From contig NC_055989.1 in the NCBI RefSeq assembly GCF_018446385.1, forward strand, positions 131,777,004 through 131,841,003: a DNA stretch of 64,000 nt, in the 5' to 3' direction. A model generated the notes under the pieces. The model made no database searches and was not told the DNA's origin. It saw only the letters and a list, made by a program, of their open reading frames with translations. Positions 26,429 through 39,342 of the stretch are shown in pieces. Position 1 is the stretch's first letter, and each line of letters begins with the position of its first letter. The position numbers were made by a program, and so were the translations under genes. The stretch is from Zingiber officinale (taxonomy: Eukaryota > Streptophyta > Magnoliopsida > Zingiberales > Zingiberaceae).

Positions 26429-27778
26429 TCTCCCACTCGTCCAAGTCAATCCATATGGTCACATAGACCATGTCAGTCACATAGACTACAAGGTGATCAT
26501 GTCACGAAGACTAGAGCAAAATTAGTCACAAATACTAAATAAGTCACGTAGACTTTATGAGGATCAAGTCACGAAGACTAGAGCAAAATTTAGTCACAAA
26601 GACCAAATAAGTCACGAAGACTTTATGAGGATCAAGTCACGAAGACCAGAGCAAAATATAGTCACAAAGACCAAATAAGTCATGTAGACTTTATGAGGAT
26701 CCAGTCACGAAGACCAGAGCAGAATTTAGTCACAAGGACCAAATAAGAACATCCATTCCATATATTAGGGAAAATGGTTCGTGCGACAGCAAGCACAGTG
26801 AGCATTCAATTGCTAAGAAGATTGTCATACCTTACTTAGCTGCTCCATAGAACAAATCAGAGACATAAATGTCCATAGAATGAATCAAAGACATAAATGA
26901 CTTGCTTTTAGCTCAGATTAAATTATTTACATTATCATGAATATCTCTAATCCCTCATATTGACTATATGTCAAGAGCATGTTCAATATCTCCAATCAAA
27001 CAAATTATTCACAATTACATTTTATATATTGAACTAAAAATGTAACCGGTACCAGTGAATAAATGTCACAGATGTAAATCAATCTTAACCTTCCTTTTTA
27101 GTTAGAATCCATTCATTCTAATCAGTCGCTTTCCTAGTTATGCTCCATAGACCGAATCATTCATAGCCAATAGGAAACATGCTAAAGTAGCAGACACTAA
27201 TCAAAACTTCAAGTAGACAGCTAAATAGTCACTTAGGGGTAAAATTGAGATTAACTTATAATCTCTAGGGTCTCACATAGTAGAGAAGTAGGGATTCATT
27301 CTCCTACTACTCTTCTTGTCGCTATAGCACATGTGGTATGAATCACATGCTACGATGTTATTCTCTTTTCCAAAAAAAAGAGCGCATGTTTTTCCCAAAA
27401 TTTAACATCGTACAGATTTCGATCTAGATATTCCCAATGTCTAATCCTGAATTCAACATATGAATTCTAATCTGACCTCAAGCAGATTCAGTAAATGGTG
27501 GGTGCATTTACTTCAATCATTACACAAATGATCTCATCTTGACATAAATCAAGGCGACATTAACTTATAGGTATGTCTCTATTCACAGCTACATAAGCTG
27601 TCTCATAAGCAACGGTCTTACCCTTATTTGTACTTAACAAATAGAGATGATTGTCCATATGAGTGGACCAATCTCAATCTGCCAACATGCTTATCGAGAC
27701 TTTTATTAAAATGTAACTAAGACATATACACTGAATAGATCATGACATTTTTCATTTATCAAAATGTCTTTACAATTG
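26429..27778 (-). other. 3' non-coding part of the Copia element
   Basis: Sequence between the end of pol and the 3' LTR. It holds the 68-bp repeats at 26501-26748 and otherwise AT-rich non-coding sequence. Confidence 0.7.
26501..26748. repeat. 67-68-bp tandem repeat, about 3.7 copies
   Basis: Units containing GTCACGAAGACTAGAGCAAA begin at 26501, 26568, 26636 and 26704. Within each unit a shorter motif (AGTCAC-A-GAC) is itself repeated. They lie beside the polypurine tract of the Copia element. Confidence 0.9.
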
Positions 27779-27960
27779 TTACATTCTTTGAAGTCCCAAA
27801 GACTTCACATGCCCATGAAATGACTCTTTAGTCAATGACTTAGTAAAAGGATCAGCAAGCATATTCCGTGTAGGAATGTACTCAAGAATAATTTTTTTCT
27901 TGTCAACAATATCCCTTACAAAATTATACTTAATTTCTATATGCTTGCCTTTGCTGTGGT
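27779..27960 (-). pseudogene. C-terminal end of Copia RNase H, cut off from its pol by an insertion
   Basis: The minus-strand frame contains HIEIKYNFVRDIV and PTRNMLADPFTK, the last conserved segments of Copia RNase H. The first part of the same domain ends at 33114, on the far side of the inserted solo LTR. Sequence beyond 27960 belongs to the insertion. Confidence 0.9.
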
Positions 27961-28949
27961 TGTCACGCCTCGGAGGAGTCCCTGTCCGAAGAAATTTTGG
28001 CAGCATCTCCCCTGTATAGCGGACAATCTGAAACTTCTACATAACACATATACCTCAGCCACAGGCGGCTGGAATAATAACAATAAATAAAAACAAACAC
28101 CACGCAGTTTATATAGATATTCAGCCTCTGGCTGTCACAACCACGCAGTTAATAATAGTAATCACAAACAATAGTACTCTGACTCGAAATCCACCCTACT
28201 CAACTACACTCGTAAAGCTCAAATCCGACGAACTCACCTCTTCTGCCGTCCAGACAGGCATGTAGTAGAATAAATCCAAATCTAAATCCATCGACATAAT
28301 AAAATCCATACTATGTCCATAAGTAAAATAATCCAAAACATAACAAGTTCAAAACAGTCTAGAACAGAAAAGAAACCAAAAGAAAGCCAATCGTATCCTC
28401 GAGGTCTGCAGGGACCAGCATCTGGAACTCTCTCCTGACAGCATCAACCTGAAAATATCAACAATGGAGGTGGGGTGAGTCCAACACTCAGCAGGTACAA
28501 TTGATATGCAAAGTAAAGAAATAACACCTAGCACTAATCATGCGTACAGTCTCCTGATAAAAATAAAGATAAATGCAAACCGAAGTAGACAGGGGAGAAT
28601 CTGTACTAACTAGGACCCGGTATAAGGACAAACAGTCCGAAAGGTATAGAAGACCTGTATGCATGTCAAACATAGGTATCCAAACAATATGCAGCATATA
28701 AATGCAGCAAAAACAATCACAAACAATGTCATGGTCACCCCTGACGCCAGTCAGTCAACTCATAACAAAAGTGGGACCGAGTGGGTAGAGCTGTGACAAC
28801 CGTGCACTCTGCATCACTACCCCTGATGAGTGACCGAGTGGACGGGATGCTGTCGGAGTACACACGTACTCTTACCCCAAATCATAAATGGGGGAGCGCA
28901 ATGCTCTCATCTCCCGGTACGTTATGACGGGGAGGGATCTCTAACGTGC

Positions 28950-29045
28950 TACACGCTGTGTCACACTACCCATGAGCGGACCAACGGAGCACCGGAAGAG
29001 CCAAACTGACGTGCTACCACGCTGTGTCACGCTACCCATGAGCGT
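28950..29045. repeat. Short direct repeat in the Gypsy-type LTR
   Basis: Two copies of ACGTGCTAC-ACGCTGTGTCAC followed by CTACCCATGAGCG, about 64 bases apart. Confidence 0.8.
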
Positions 29046-30193
29046 CACAACTGAGCACCGAACAGTGATGAAACTGGCAATGTGCTCGACAATAATGGAG
29101 CAATCTATCGTACAACATGCGATCATGTAAATGGTGCATGTCACTAAGCATGGTAATATACTAAACCAACCTCTGGACATATAACAATGGGCACCATAAT
29201 GAATAAATCATATCAAGATATACTGATCAATAAGGTATCAAACCTAGGTCCTGAACATGTGAAACATGGTTATATCACTACCTATGAGCATGAAAAATCA
29301 GGTACGAGATCAATACGAGATGCAAACAAACAACCAATCAAACAGGTAACATGTATTGGGCAGTGATTAACCGAACAAATAAGAAACACAATTAATGCAA
29401 CATGTTAATTTCATTACTAAGCATATCAAAGACAATAAGTCAAAAGTACCCGCTTCCGATAAGAAAAGTCCAATATAGTCCGAACACGACGTCGAGATAC
29501 TCGTCTCGCGTCAAGGTCCTGTAATACCAATACACAGATATTTTATTTAGCTAAAAATTCAAATGAATTGCTAAATAAAATTCTCACCACAACTTAGGAC
29601 AAAACCCTAAGTCATAATTATTACCCTACCTAATTCAACACATAAAATTTAGTTACTCAACCTGTATCAAATAACTAAATCAAACTCTTAACTCAATTAA
29701 GAAAACCCTAATTATTAATCAACCTTAACTGGCCATCGATTAACTTGTCCACATCAAAACCTAAATCCACCAACCGAATACCCCAGTGCATAGAACCTCA
29801 CCTCTTATAACTCTTCCCTTCTGTTTGATTCTCAACCACAGATGGCTGCTGCCGGAAGAAGACTAGACTCCACAACCAAATTACTTCAACCACCAAATGT
29901 CTCTGGTGAGCAAGAGGAAAAATATGAATTGATCACATAATATCTAAATCATCAAATGAAACATGATGCCTTACCAACTTGATACACTTCTTCCTCTCTG
30001 TCAGCTTCTGGTGGCGAAGAAAAGGAACCGGCTGTGAAGAGGTCTAGGGCACAAGGCTAAGGTAGAGAAGAGGTGGCGCCGTGAGATGAGTGTCGCGGCT
30101 GAGCATAGAAGAAAAAGTCGGCTCTGTGAGTTGTGGCCGGTGGTCGGCTGGCGTCACTGTGCTGGCCTCGTGCGGGAAGAGGACTCAACAGTG

Positions 30194-32572
30194 TGTTGGT
30201 TGCTACTCGGAAAACCTATAGGTTCCACTGTACAAAAATTTTGTACAAAGGTCTGAACCTTTTCCTAGCTACCATGTGTTCTTTTAAATTAAATTTTGGA
30301 TCGCCTGCGGAACTTAACACGTTTGATCCAAAACTTAATATATTTGTTCTTTTAGGTTTTGACTTGGATCTCCTGCGGAACTTAACACGTTCGACCCAAG
30401 TCTCCTTAAGTTATTAATTCCATTAAATATTAATTTTCATAATTGGTTCCCAGTACTGACGTGGCGAGGAACATGACCTTCTTGGATATGGGAGCAACCA
30501 CCACCGACTAGACAAAACCTTTTATAGAAATCTAATATTTAATTTCCTAAAATAACTTTAGGTTAACCAAAGAGAACAATCAAATCACAAGGAAAAGAAA
30601 AAACAAAAGAACACAACATCGAAAAACATATTCGAAATTCTAGAACGTAAGCCTCTTGTATTTGGTATTATTTCCATAAATAACTAGCATGATGCGGAAA
30701 GAAAAATTACTAGTTATACCTTGTAGAAAAACCTCTTGATCTTCTACCGTATTCCTCTTCTAACCTCGGACGTTGTGTGGGCAACGATCTTCCGAGATGA
30801 GAAACCACCAAGCACCTTCTTCTCCTTCTAGCTAGGTTCGGCCAAAACAAGAAAGCTTCACCAAGGAAGAAGAAAAACACCAACCAAGCTCTAAGAGATG
30901 CAAGCTTCCTCTCCTTCTTCTTCTTCTTCTCCAAGTAGTATCCGACCTCCACAAGAGCTCCAAGCAATAGAAAGTTTCGGCCACCACAAAGAGGAAGAAG
31001 AGAAGAGATGATGGCCGGCCACAACACCAAGGAAAAGAGGGAGAGAAAATAATAGAGGTTGTGTCTCATGAAGCCACCCTCACCCCTTCTTTTATATTCC
31101 TTGGCCTAGGCAAATTAGGAAATTTAATTACAATAAAATTTCCTCAATTTCATTGACATGATTTAATTGAGAAAAATAAAATAAAATTTCTCAATTAAAT
31201 CTACATTGGTCGGCCACATCATTGGAGAACAAATTGGACAAGTTTCAATCAACAATTAAAACTTCCTAATTTATTTTCGGAAAAAATAAAATTTCTCTTT
31301 AAAAATCTCTTCATGGTTGATAAAAGGAAATTTCTATAATTTTAATTTTATCAACATGTGAATAATTTTAAAGAGAAAATAAAATATCTCACCAATCTAC
31401 AAATAAGGAAAGAGATCTAATATCTTTCTTTAATCTTTTGTAGATCTTTTATAAGAGAGATATTTTAATTTAAATTCTCTTTAATAAATTATTTCTTCCA
31501 CATAATAAAAATTAAAATTAAAATTCTTTTTTAATTTAATTTGGCCGGCCCCCACTAGCTTGGGTTCAAGCTAGGGCCGGCCACCCAATAATATACCTAG
31601 GCCGGCCCTAGCTTGGTTCCCAAGCTAGCTTGGCCGGCCCCTTATTGGTGGGTATAGAACTCTACAAATAAGAGGCTACGATAGGGACCGAGAGGAGGAA
31701 TTGGTTTTGGTCTCCCGATAAAATTAAGCATCCCGTGTTCGCCCCGAACACACAACTTAATTTTATCAATGATAATTCATTCCACTAGAGAACTATCATT
31801 GAACTACCGCACCAATCCCAAATTACATTTTTGGGCTCCTTCTTATTATGAGTGTGTTAGTCTCCCTGTGTTTAAGATATCGAATGTCCACTAATTAAGT
31901 GAGTTACTGACAACTCATTTAATTAATATCTAAGTCCAAGAGTAGTACCACTCAACCTTATTATCATGTCGGACTAAGTCCACCTGCAGGGTTTAACATG
32001 ACAATCTTTATGAGCTCCTCTTGAGGACATTATCAACCTAGTATCTCTAGGACACAGTTTCCTTCTATAATCAACAACACACACTATAAGTGATACCATT
32101 TCCCAACTTATCGGGTTTATTGATTCATCGAACTAAATCTCACCCATTGATAAATTAAAGAAATAAATATCAAACATATGTGCTTGTTATTATATTAGAA
32201 TTAAGAGCACACACTTCCATAATAACTGAGGTCTTTGTTCCTTTATAAAGTCAGTATAAAAGAAACGACCTCTAATGGTCCTACTCAATACACTCTGAGT
32301 GTACTAGTGTAATTATATAGTCAAGATAAACTAATACTAGTTACACTACGACCTTCTAATGGTTTGTTGCTTTCCATTTTAGTCGTGAGCTACTGTTTAT
32401 AATTTATAAGGTACTGATAACATCATCTTCTGCATGTGACACCACATACTATGTTATCTACAATATAAATTATATGAACAACTACAAACAAATGTAGACA
32501 ATTTGACCAAATGTGATTCTTTATTCATAATGAATGTTTACAAAGCTTAGGCTTTCAGTATACATTCCAACA
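30194..32572 (-). mobile_element. Solo LTR, 2.38 kb, nested inside the Gypsy-type solo LTR
   Basis: It starts TGTTGGTTGCTACTCGG and ends CATTCCAACA. The duplication CAGTG lies at 30189-30193 and 32573-32577. It has no primer-binding site, gag, pol or second LTR. The ends TGTTGG/CCAACA point to a Copia-type LTR, probably in minus orientation. Several hairpins with shared loops lie near the start (30248-30402), and inverted copies of CTAGCTTG and GGCCGGCC occur at about 31545-31640. Confidence 0.82.
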
Positions 32573-32961
32573 CAGTGGCACGCCAAAAGAGAACTAGGGT
32601 TAGCAGTCAGCATCGTTGCCCGACGATCGGGTGGCTGGTGGCGGCGTCTGCTGTGGTCGACGCGAGGAAGGAGGAAAAGAAGTTGCGCTCCTTATCTCAG
32701 CGGCAGAAAGGGCATCGGCTGTCGGCACTGCTCCGTGCGTCGCCGGCGGCTAGGGCACAGGGGAAGGAGGTCAACGTCGGCGGAGGAGAAGAAGAGATAG
32801 GAGAAGAGAGGCGTCGGCACCGGTTAGGGCAAGGGAAGAAGGTTTCGGGCACGCGTGGGTTCGGCATCGGGTGCACGGGGAAAGAAGCGGAGGAAATAAA
32901 GAAAACGGGAAATAAAAATAAGGAAAAAGAAAAAGAATTAAATATATAAACTTTTCCTCGC

Positions 32962-35900
32962 TTAAATGGATAGCCTAAACAGGCTTTTCTGGACCCCATT
33001 TTTATCCCCGTCAACTCGTCCATACGAGCTCCGAAAAATTCCGGATAAATTTCCAAAAATTTCGGAAAATTCCCTTATTAATATTCGCCTATTTTCCGGT
33101 ATTTTACAGTGGTATTTGGGATCCTTGGAAAAAGCTATCGCAGCTTGACTGTCACAATACACAATAACAGGATTCCCACTATCCTCAGCAATCCTCAGAT
33201 GCTTCAGGAACCTTCTTAGCCAGACAGCCTCTTGCACAGCTGTTGCACAAGCCACATACTCAGCTTCCATTGTCGATAAGGCTACACAAGCCTGCTTCTT
33301 GCTGTTCCATGAGATGACACCACCATTCAGCAAGAAGATATAGCCAGATGTGGATTTCCTGTCATCAAGGTCCCCTGCCCAATCTGCATCTGAGTAGCCA
33401 CTAAGGCTCATATTTGATCCTTGGAAATAGAGACAATAATCAGTTGTTCCTTTAAGATATCTGAATATTCTCTTCACCACTTTCCAGTGTCTTGATCCTT
33501 GGTTTGACTGGAAACGACTAACTAAGCCAACAGCGTAACTTATATCGGGACGTGTACACAACATAGTGTACATCAAACTACCAATGACACTGGCATATGG
33601 TTTCTTCTTCATTTCGGCTATTTCCTCAGGAGTCTTGGGATACATACTTTTGCTCAAGACAGTGCCTTTCGTTATAGGCGTCTGTTCAATGTTACAATAT
33701 GACATATTGAAGTGTTGTAGCATCTTAGTGATATAAGCTTCTTGAGACAAACCCAAAAGCCTCTTTGATCGGTCTCTAATGATCTTTACTCCTAAGATGT
33801 ACTCTGCTTCTCCCATATCTATTATGTCAAATTGTGATGAAAGCCAACTTTTGACTTCTATCATACACTTTATGTCGCTTCCAGCTATTAGCATATCATC
33901 AACATATAATGATAAAATGACAAGTTTTCCTTTTTCCTTTCTTAGGTAAACACAATGATCCTCATTGATCATTTCGAAACCATAAGACAATATTACTTCA
34001 TTAAATCTTATATTCCATTGTCTTGACACTTGCTTTAACCCATATATAGACTTTCGAAGTCTACATACTCTTTTCTCTTGGCCTTCAGCAACATAACCTT
34101 CTGGTTGTACCATATAGATTTCTTCGTCAAGATTATCATTAAGGAAAGCTATTTTTACATCCATCTGATGTAATTCCATGTCATATTGTGCTACTATATC
34201 TAGGATGACATGTATTGACACAAACTTTACAATTGGGGAGAATGTCTCTTCAAAGTCAATACCCTCCATTTGGGTATATCCTTTTGCAACTAATCAAGCT
34301 TTGTATCGATTAATCGATCCATCTGCTTTCCTCTTTACTTTGAGAATCCACTTATTCCCAATAGCCCTTCGGCCCGGAGGAAGATTGACTAAATCCCAAA
34401 CTTGATTCTTTCTCATTGACTCCATTTCTTCGTCCATTGCAATTTTCCATTCTTTTCTAACTGAGCTTCTCAAAGCTTCCTCAACTGTTCGAGGTTCCTC
34501 ATCGTCAACTGGGAGAACCATCAATGCCTCATTCTCAATATCAAACCTTCTCCGAGAAATAATCTGACGACTACTTCTTCAAAGGTTAGACTGTTGAGAA
34601 ACTGACTCATTCAGTGGTAAATTACTCCTACTCGGTTGACTAGATTCAAGCATCTCCTGATCTGTTGATAAAGGAACATTATCCTCCTCCTCTATCTCAT
34701 ATAGAGGAATTATCTTATCAACTTTACCTCGTGTTGGGAACTCAGTTTCTAGAAAAGTAGCATCTTTTGACTCTATTTCAAAGATGGTTCCATCTTGTCG
34801 CTCACCAATAAAAATATAACCCTTAGAAGTCTCAGAGTACCTTATAAAGATACACTTCTTACCTCTGGGTCCTAATTTTTCATATTCGTGAGTCTTATCA
34901 TGAACGTAGGCAGCTGACCTCCAAGGTCTCAGATTACTCAAATCCAGCTTTCTGCCTGTCCAACGTTCATGTAGGGTAGATGGAACTGACTTTGAAGGCA
35001 CTTTGTTAAGTATATAGGTCGCAACTAATAATGCATCTCCCCAATAGGAGATTGGCAAATTAGCCTGCGTCATCATAAACCTAACCATTTCAAGAAGAGT
35101 CCTATTTCTTCTTTCAACAACCCCATTTTGCTGTGGAGTTCCAGGGATAGTTAGCTGTCTAATAATCCCTTTCTCATTACACATTGTCTTGAACTGATCA
35201 GACAAATATTCTCCTCCACGGTCAGTGCACAAGATTTTAACCTTACGTTCCAATTGATTCTCAATTTCGTTCAAGTAATGAATAAAGCAATCCAATGTTT
35301 CAGATTTGTGAGAAATCAAATACACATGACCAAAACGTGTGAAGTCATCGATAAATATAATGAAATAAGAACTCCCATTTCTAGCATTCACATTCATTGG
35401 ACCACAAATATCCGAATGAATTAATTGCAATGGTGATTCAGCTCTAATAGCCTTACCAAATGGTTTTCTAGTCGTCTTTCCCGCAAGACAATGCTCACAT
35501 ATAGACAAGTTAATCTTAGCATGAGTGCCTAATAGACCCTCCTTAGCTAATCTATTCATTCGTTCTTGTCCTATATGTCCCAATCTAGCATGCCAAATTT
35601 CATCATTAACATCAGCATTACTAGTAAGAACAATGTTTGAAAAACAACTATTATTATTTGGTTCTATATCAAGAACCATAAAACTATTTGTTACATAACC
35701 ATATTCAATTAACACAGAGTTAATTCTAAGTTCCACACAACGACTATAAAAATTTACATTGTAACCTAAATCAAGAAGACAAATAACGGAAACTAGATTC
35801 CGTCGAATCTCAAGAGCGTACAGGACATCATATAGAAACAAGGTGCCTCCACCACGTAGGTTGAGCTTGCAAGTACCAATTCCTTTTATTTCAATTCTTG

Positions 35901-36919
35901 CATTGTTTCCTACATATATCCATTTGTTGCTAGCTGGTACCCGACGATACTCCACATATGTAGCTCGATCACGAGTTACGTGGTTCGTTGCTCCTGAATC
36001 TACAATCCACAAAGGATATGAATCAGCTAACAACACTGTACTTGCAACATATTGCTCGTGGAAAGAAGACAAAAATGGATCTACCTTTTTAGGCTCAGTA
36101 CAATCCTGAGCAAAATGACCCTTCTTGCCACAGTTGAAGCAAGTCAACATGCTCTTAGGTTTTTGTCCATATTTTTTTCCTTTCTTCTTGATTTGGTTTT
36201 TCACAGCAACAGCATTAGCCTCCTTTCCTTTTCCCTTTCCTTTCCTGAACCATTTGTTCTTATTCTTGGAACCAGAACCTTCAGCTACAAAAGCTTGACC
36301 AGAAATCCTTGCGGATTCAATCCTCTCCGTCTCAAGTTCAACATGGCGTGAGGCATCAGCGAAAGTCTTGATACTCTCACTATGGGTCAGATTCTGTTTC
36401 ATCGTTTCCCAAGAATCAGGAAGGGAACGAATGACTGCCTGAACCTGTTGTTCATCGGTCAACGCATAACCAGCAGTCTTAAGCTCTCGAATCATGTTAC
36501 CCATCTCCCTGAGATGTTGGGCCATGGCAACATTCAAGCATTTTTTTACAGCTATCAAACTTAATAGTTAGCTTACGGAGCTTACTCAGACTGACTCCAC
36601 TGTACTTCTCTCTAAGGGCTACCCAGACAGCATGAGCCGATGGTAATGGCTCATATTCAAATACCAGGTCATCCACCATTGAACTAATCAATATACCCTT
36701 AGCAATGGAGTCATTCCTTTTCCATACCTTATAGGCATCAAGGTTACGTCTGTGCTGTGTTGTAGAACCATTAGCTGGTTCTTCCATTATTTGGTTTACA
36801 GCCTCTAGAACTTCTTGTTCCTCAAGAACATATTGTATCTTGAGGTGCCAGATTTTGTAGTTGCCCCCATATAATTTCTCACCCTTATTGAGTTCAGCTA
36901 TGATGTTTTTAGTTGTCAT
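32962..36919 (-). pseudogene. Copia gag-pol polyprotein, disabled
   Basis: Gag starts at 36919 (MTTKNIIAELNKGEKLYGG). The CCHC zinc knuckle (CFNCGKKGHFAQDC) is near 36130, the protease motif DSGATNH near 35990, and integrase follows with its HHCC part (CEHCLAGK) and catalytic blocks HSDICGPM, CTDRGGEY and QQNGVVERRNR. Reverse transcriptase runs from about 34450 to 33700 with YVDDMLIAG intact; RNase H begins near 33400. Lesions seen: a one-base frameshift in gag at a T run near 36541-36547, an in-frame TGA at about 34579, a second TGA at about 34293 where the family usually has Arg, and the 5.1-kb insertion ending at 33108. Codons downstream of 33109 in this frame belong to that insertion. The stops look like CGA to TGA changes, as expected from decay of methylated DNA. 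Confidence 0.92.
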
Positions 36920-37372
36920 GATCTACATAAATAAATAAATTATTTATTATTTCAGTGTAATTCATATATGTGCAATTATTTATTGACTCGGTGTAAATTA
37001 GAGTTAGTTTACAAAATCAAGTGATAACATTATTTCCATTCATCATTTGTATGTTCTAATCTAATCAACACTAATCAATCATATTACACATATCCCATCT
37101 AATGAACGAATCATTATTAAAATGAACTAATCATTTTTCATATGAACTAATCATATGGATATATGAACAAATCATATCATGAAATGAACTAATCATTTCC
37201 AAGTTTGTTAACATATAACATAACTTTTCATTATATAATTCTATTCGTACATAATGGCAGAAATTATTACATGACTCAAAAACTAGATGAACTTACACTG
37301 TTCGTACATAACGACAGTAAACAGAACACTAGTAAACTAGATAAGCCAGCACTGCTCCCACTAGGACAAACA

Positions 37373-37809
37373 CTAGTATAGCAGCAACACTATCCCTATT
37401 AACCTGGACTCATTTGGGATAATCTCAGATGGGGCAGCTTCAGGATTCTCCATCAGATCCATTTCTGGATCTTCATCGAGCATCTCCTGGTCCTCTTCAG
37501 GCTCTTCTTCACCCATATGACGAAGTAGTTCCTTACATAGTATTGAATATGTGACTTGTCCTTCATTACGCCCCCATACATAGTATGCTATTATCCTAGG
37601 ATACTCTGGCAATAAATGCATCAATGCCCAGATCCTATAACTGTCTAGGACTAGAAACTCTTCTTGCTCAAGTTTCCAAAATAGTCTATCTAGTCTCTAA
37701 CATGTTCATCGATTCCATAAGCAGACTTATACTCTATCTCCTGAATCTCCTCTCAGAGATGGTTTCACCGCACTTCGCGACGAGTCAATGTGGTAATCGT
37801 CCGCGCCAT
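37373..37809 (-). pseudogene. Broken leader ORF between the Copia LTR and gag, unknown function
   Basis: A minus-strand reading frame begins with ATG at 37809 (MARTITTLTRREVR) and is continued, after stops and at least one frameshift near 37690, by a frame that runs to 37373. That second part has LLPEYPRIIAYYVWGRN and an acidic tail rich in Glu and Asp. Allowing for the breaks, this was once an ORF of roughly 140 codons, between the primer-binding site and gag, on the same strand as gag. I do not recognise the family. The long leader (36920-38912) is otherwise AT-rich and without motifs. Confidence 0.5.
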
Positions 37810-38912
37810 CTGAAAAATTAAATTTAAATAAGTCAGTACAAAATCGACTAACCGGTACAAAACCAGTTTAATTCAATTTATACATGCATACCATCATTAT
37901 AAATCAAGAAAAATAAATCTTCTCGATTTTCAGGAGCTTAAGTCGACTGACCCATTAGACCGGTCAATCAGGAGTCCGGATGTTAAACTTAGTCTATTGT
38001 CCTCATTATAACTAATCTAATTGGACTTATGTTCTGTTATTGTTTTAAGCCCATTTGAGTCAATCTCAGACTTATTGATCAAACTTAGGTCCGTTTGATT
38101 CATCCAATTGTCCAATGGATTAAGTCTGACTCATTAGAATAAATCTAATGTTTATGATCAAATCTAGCACAACATAACTAATCCGGTCATATCTTATCAA
38201 GCCAACTTATGTAATCAAACTCACCCCAATTGATTCAATAAAAAATCAAACTGGTTAAACCAACAAATAATTTGAACCAACTTTAGGTATTATTGAATCA
38301 AATTGGGATATGCTTAAATCAATCAATAATTTAAACCAGACCTGGGTTTGATCGGACAAGTTGGTCTGATTCCATTTTCAGTAAATTGAACCATAAATTA
38401 ATTAAATATTTATTTATTAATTAATAATATATTTCTATGTGTATTTAATTAATTAATAAACATATTTAGTTAACCTCCACTTTTCATGTGAAGAAGGAAA
38501 ATTTAAAAACAACATGCATGCATGCATTTTTTTTCTTATATGATTTTTTTTTTTCAATCAATTCAAACTTGACATGGAATCGATTCAAATAAAAAAAAAT
38601 ACTGTGCTTCGAAAAAAAATTATTGTGCATGCATTTAATTGATTCATGAGTCGATTCAGTGAGTTTTTCTCACTGTGCTTCGTCAAAAACTGTTCACGTT
38701 TTTTTTTATTTCCGATCGATCCGTGAATCGATCCAACAACTATGTGCGATTTTGAATCGATTGAAATGCAATTTCAATTGATTCAATTCAATTGAATCGA
38801 TTGGTTAATCGATTCAATTGATGAACAGTATGTACTGTTCATCGTCTTCTTCGCGACAGAAGAGGAAAACCACGAGTTTTTTTCACGTCGATTTTCATGC
38901 TTTCAAAATCAT

Positions 38913-38924
38913 GCTCTGATACCA
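38913..38924 (-). other. Primer-binding site, initiator Met-tRNA type
   Basis: TGGTATCAGAGC on the minus strand, one base inside the 5' LTR; the standard site of plant Copia elements. Confidence 0.9.
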
Positions 38925-38925
38925 T

Positions 38926-39337
38926 TATTGGTAATTTTGAGAGCATGAAACAACAATTAAATAAAGTGAAATAATGCGGTAATTATAATCACTTACAGTG
39001 ATCTCCCGAAGTCGCAACTGAAGACCCGCCGGAGACATCGCTGCTTCTGTCGCCGAGAAGATCACCACACGGAACCTTCTCGAACTCTTTCATGAACCAA
39101 ATCCTAGCCTCTGGGTATTCCCTCTGCTCGCCGATCTCCTCGCAAAGCTCTCTGATCACTTCCACAGCGCTCGCTCCCTCTCCACCCCCGATCACGATTG
39201 CTCTTGGACGCCATCTTATATAGCTAGCAAAACATCGGTTACCAACTGATGCTTTGATGGATAACTTTCAATGGAGGAAGATGAAGGATCAGCACCCCTT
39301 CATCTTCCCGACGTTGCAACTGATGCAACGTCTAACA
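38926..39337 (-). repeat. 5' LTR of the 13.3-kb Copia element
   Basis: Same length as the 3' LTR. The base that should be the final CA dinucleotide (minus strand) is mutated to TA at 38926-38927. Confidence 0.92.
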
Positions 39338-39342
39338 ATATA

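Larger units (their letters stand above)
27961..33108 (-). mobile_element. Gypsy-type solo LTR inserted in RNase H, itself carrying a nested solo LTR
   Basis: It begins TGTCACGCCTCGG and ends ATTTTACA, and the 5-bp duplication GTGGT flanks it (27956-27960 and 33109-33113), so it lies precisely inside the Copia RNase H codons. Without the nested element at 30194-32572 it is about 2.76 kb. There are no gag or pol motifs, so it reads as a solo LTR. Its ends, read on the minus strand as TGTAAAATACC to GAGGCGTGACA, resemble long Tekay/Del Gypsy LTRs; that lineage call is from memory of the family. Confidence 0.8.
26017..39337 (-). mobile_element. Copia LTR retrotransposon, minus orientation, defective
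   Basis: Two 412-bp LTRs (26017-26428 and 38926-39337) share sequence throughout, with roughly 20 differences by eye, and are flanked by the 5-bp duplication ATATA (26012-26016, 39338-39342). Next to the right (5') LTR, on the minus strand, is TGGTATCAGAGC (38924-38913), the usual primer-binding site for initiator Met-tRNA. Next to the left (3') LTR is a purine tract (AGTGGGAGA). Between them, on the minus strand, lie a leader ORF, gag, protease, integrase, reverse transcriptase and RNase H in Copia order. RNase H is split by a 5.1-kb insertion and the coding sequence has a frameshift and two stops, so the copy cannot act on its own. It is inserted just upstream of the CACTA transposase fragment. 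Confidence 0.93.

Noticed and set aside
30710-31069. Minus-strand 119-codon ORF with hydrophobic start
   Set aside because: Entirely inside the nested solo LTR, low complexity (Lys/Leu/Phe runs), no family resemblance.
32534-32949. Overlapping Arg-rich ORFs on both strands
   Set aside because: They lie in a GC-rich part of the Gypsy-type LTR, cross the border of the nested solo LTR, and have no domain.
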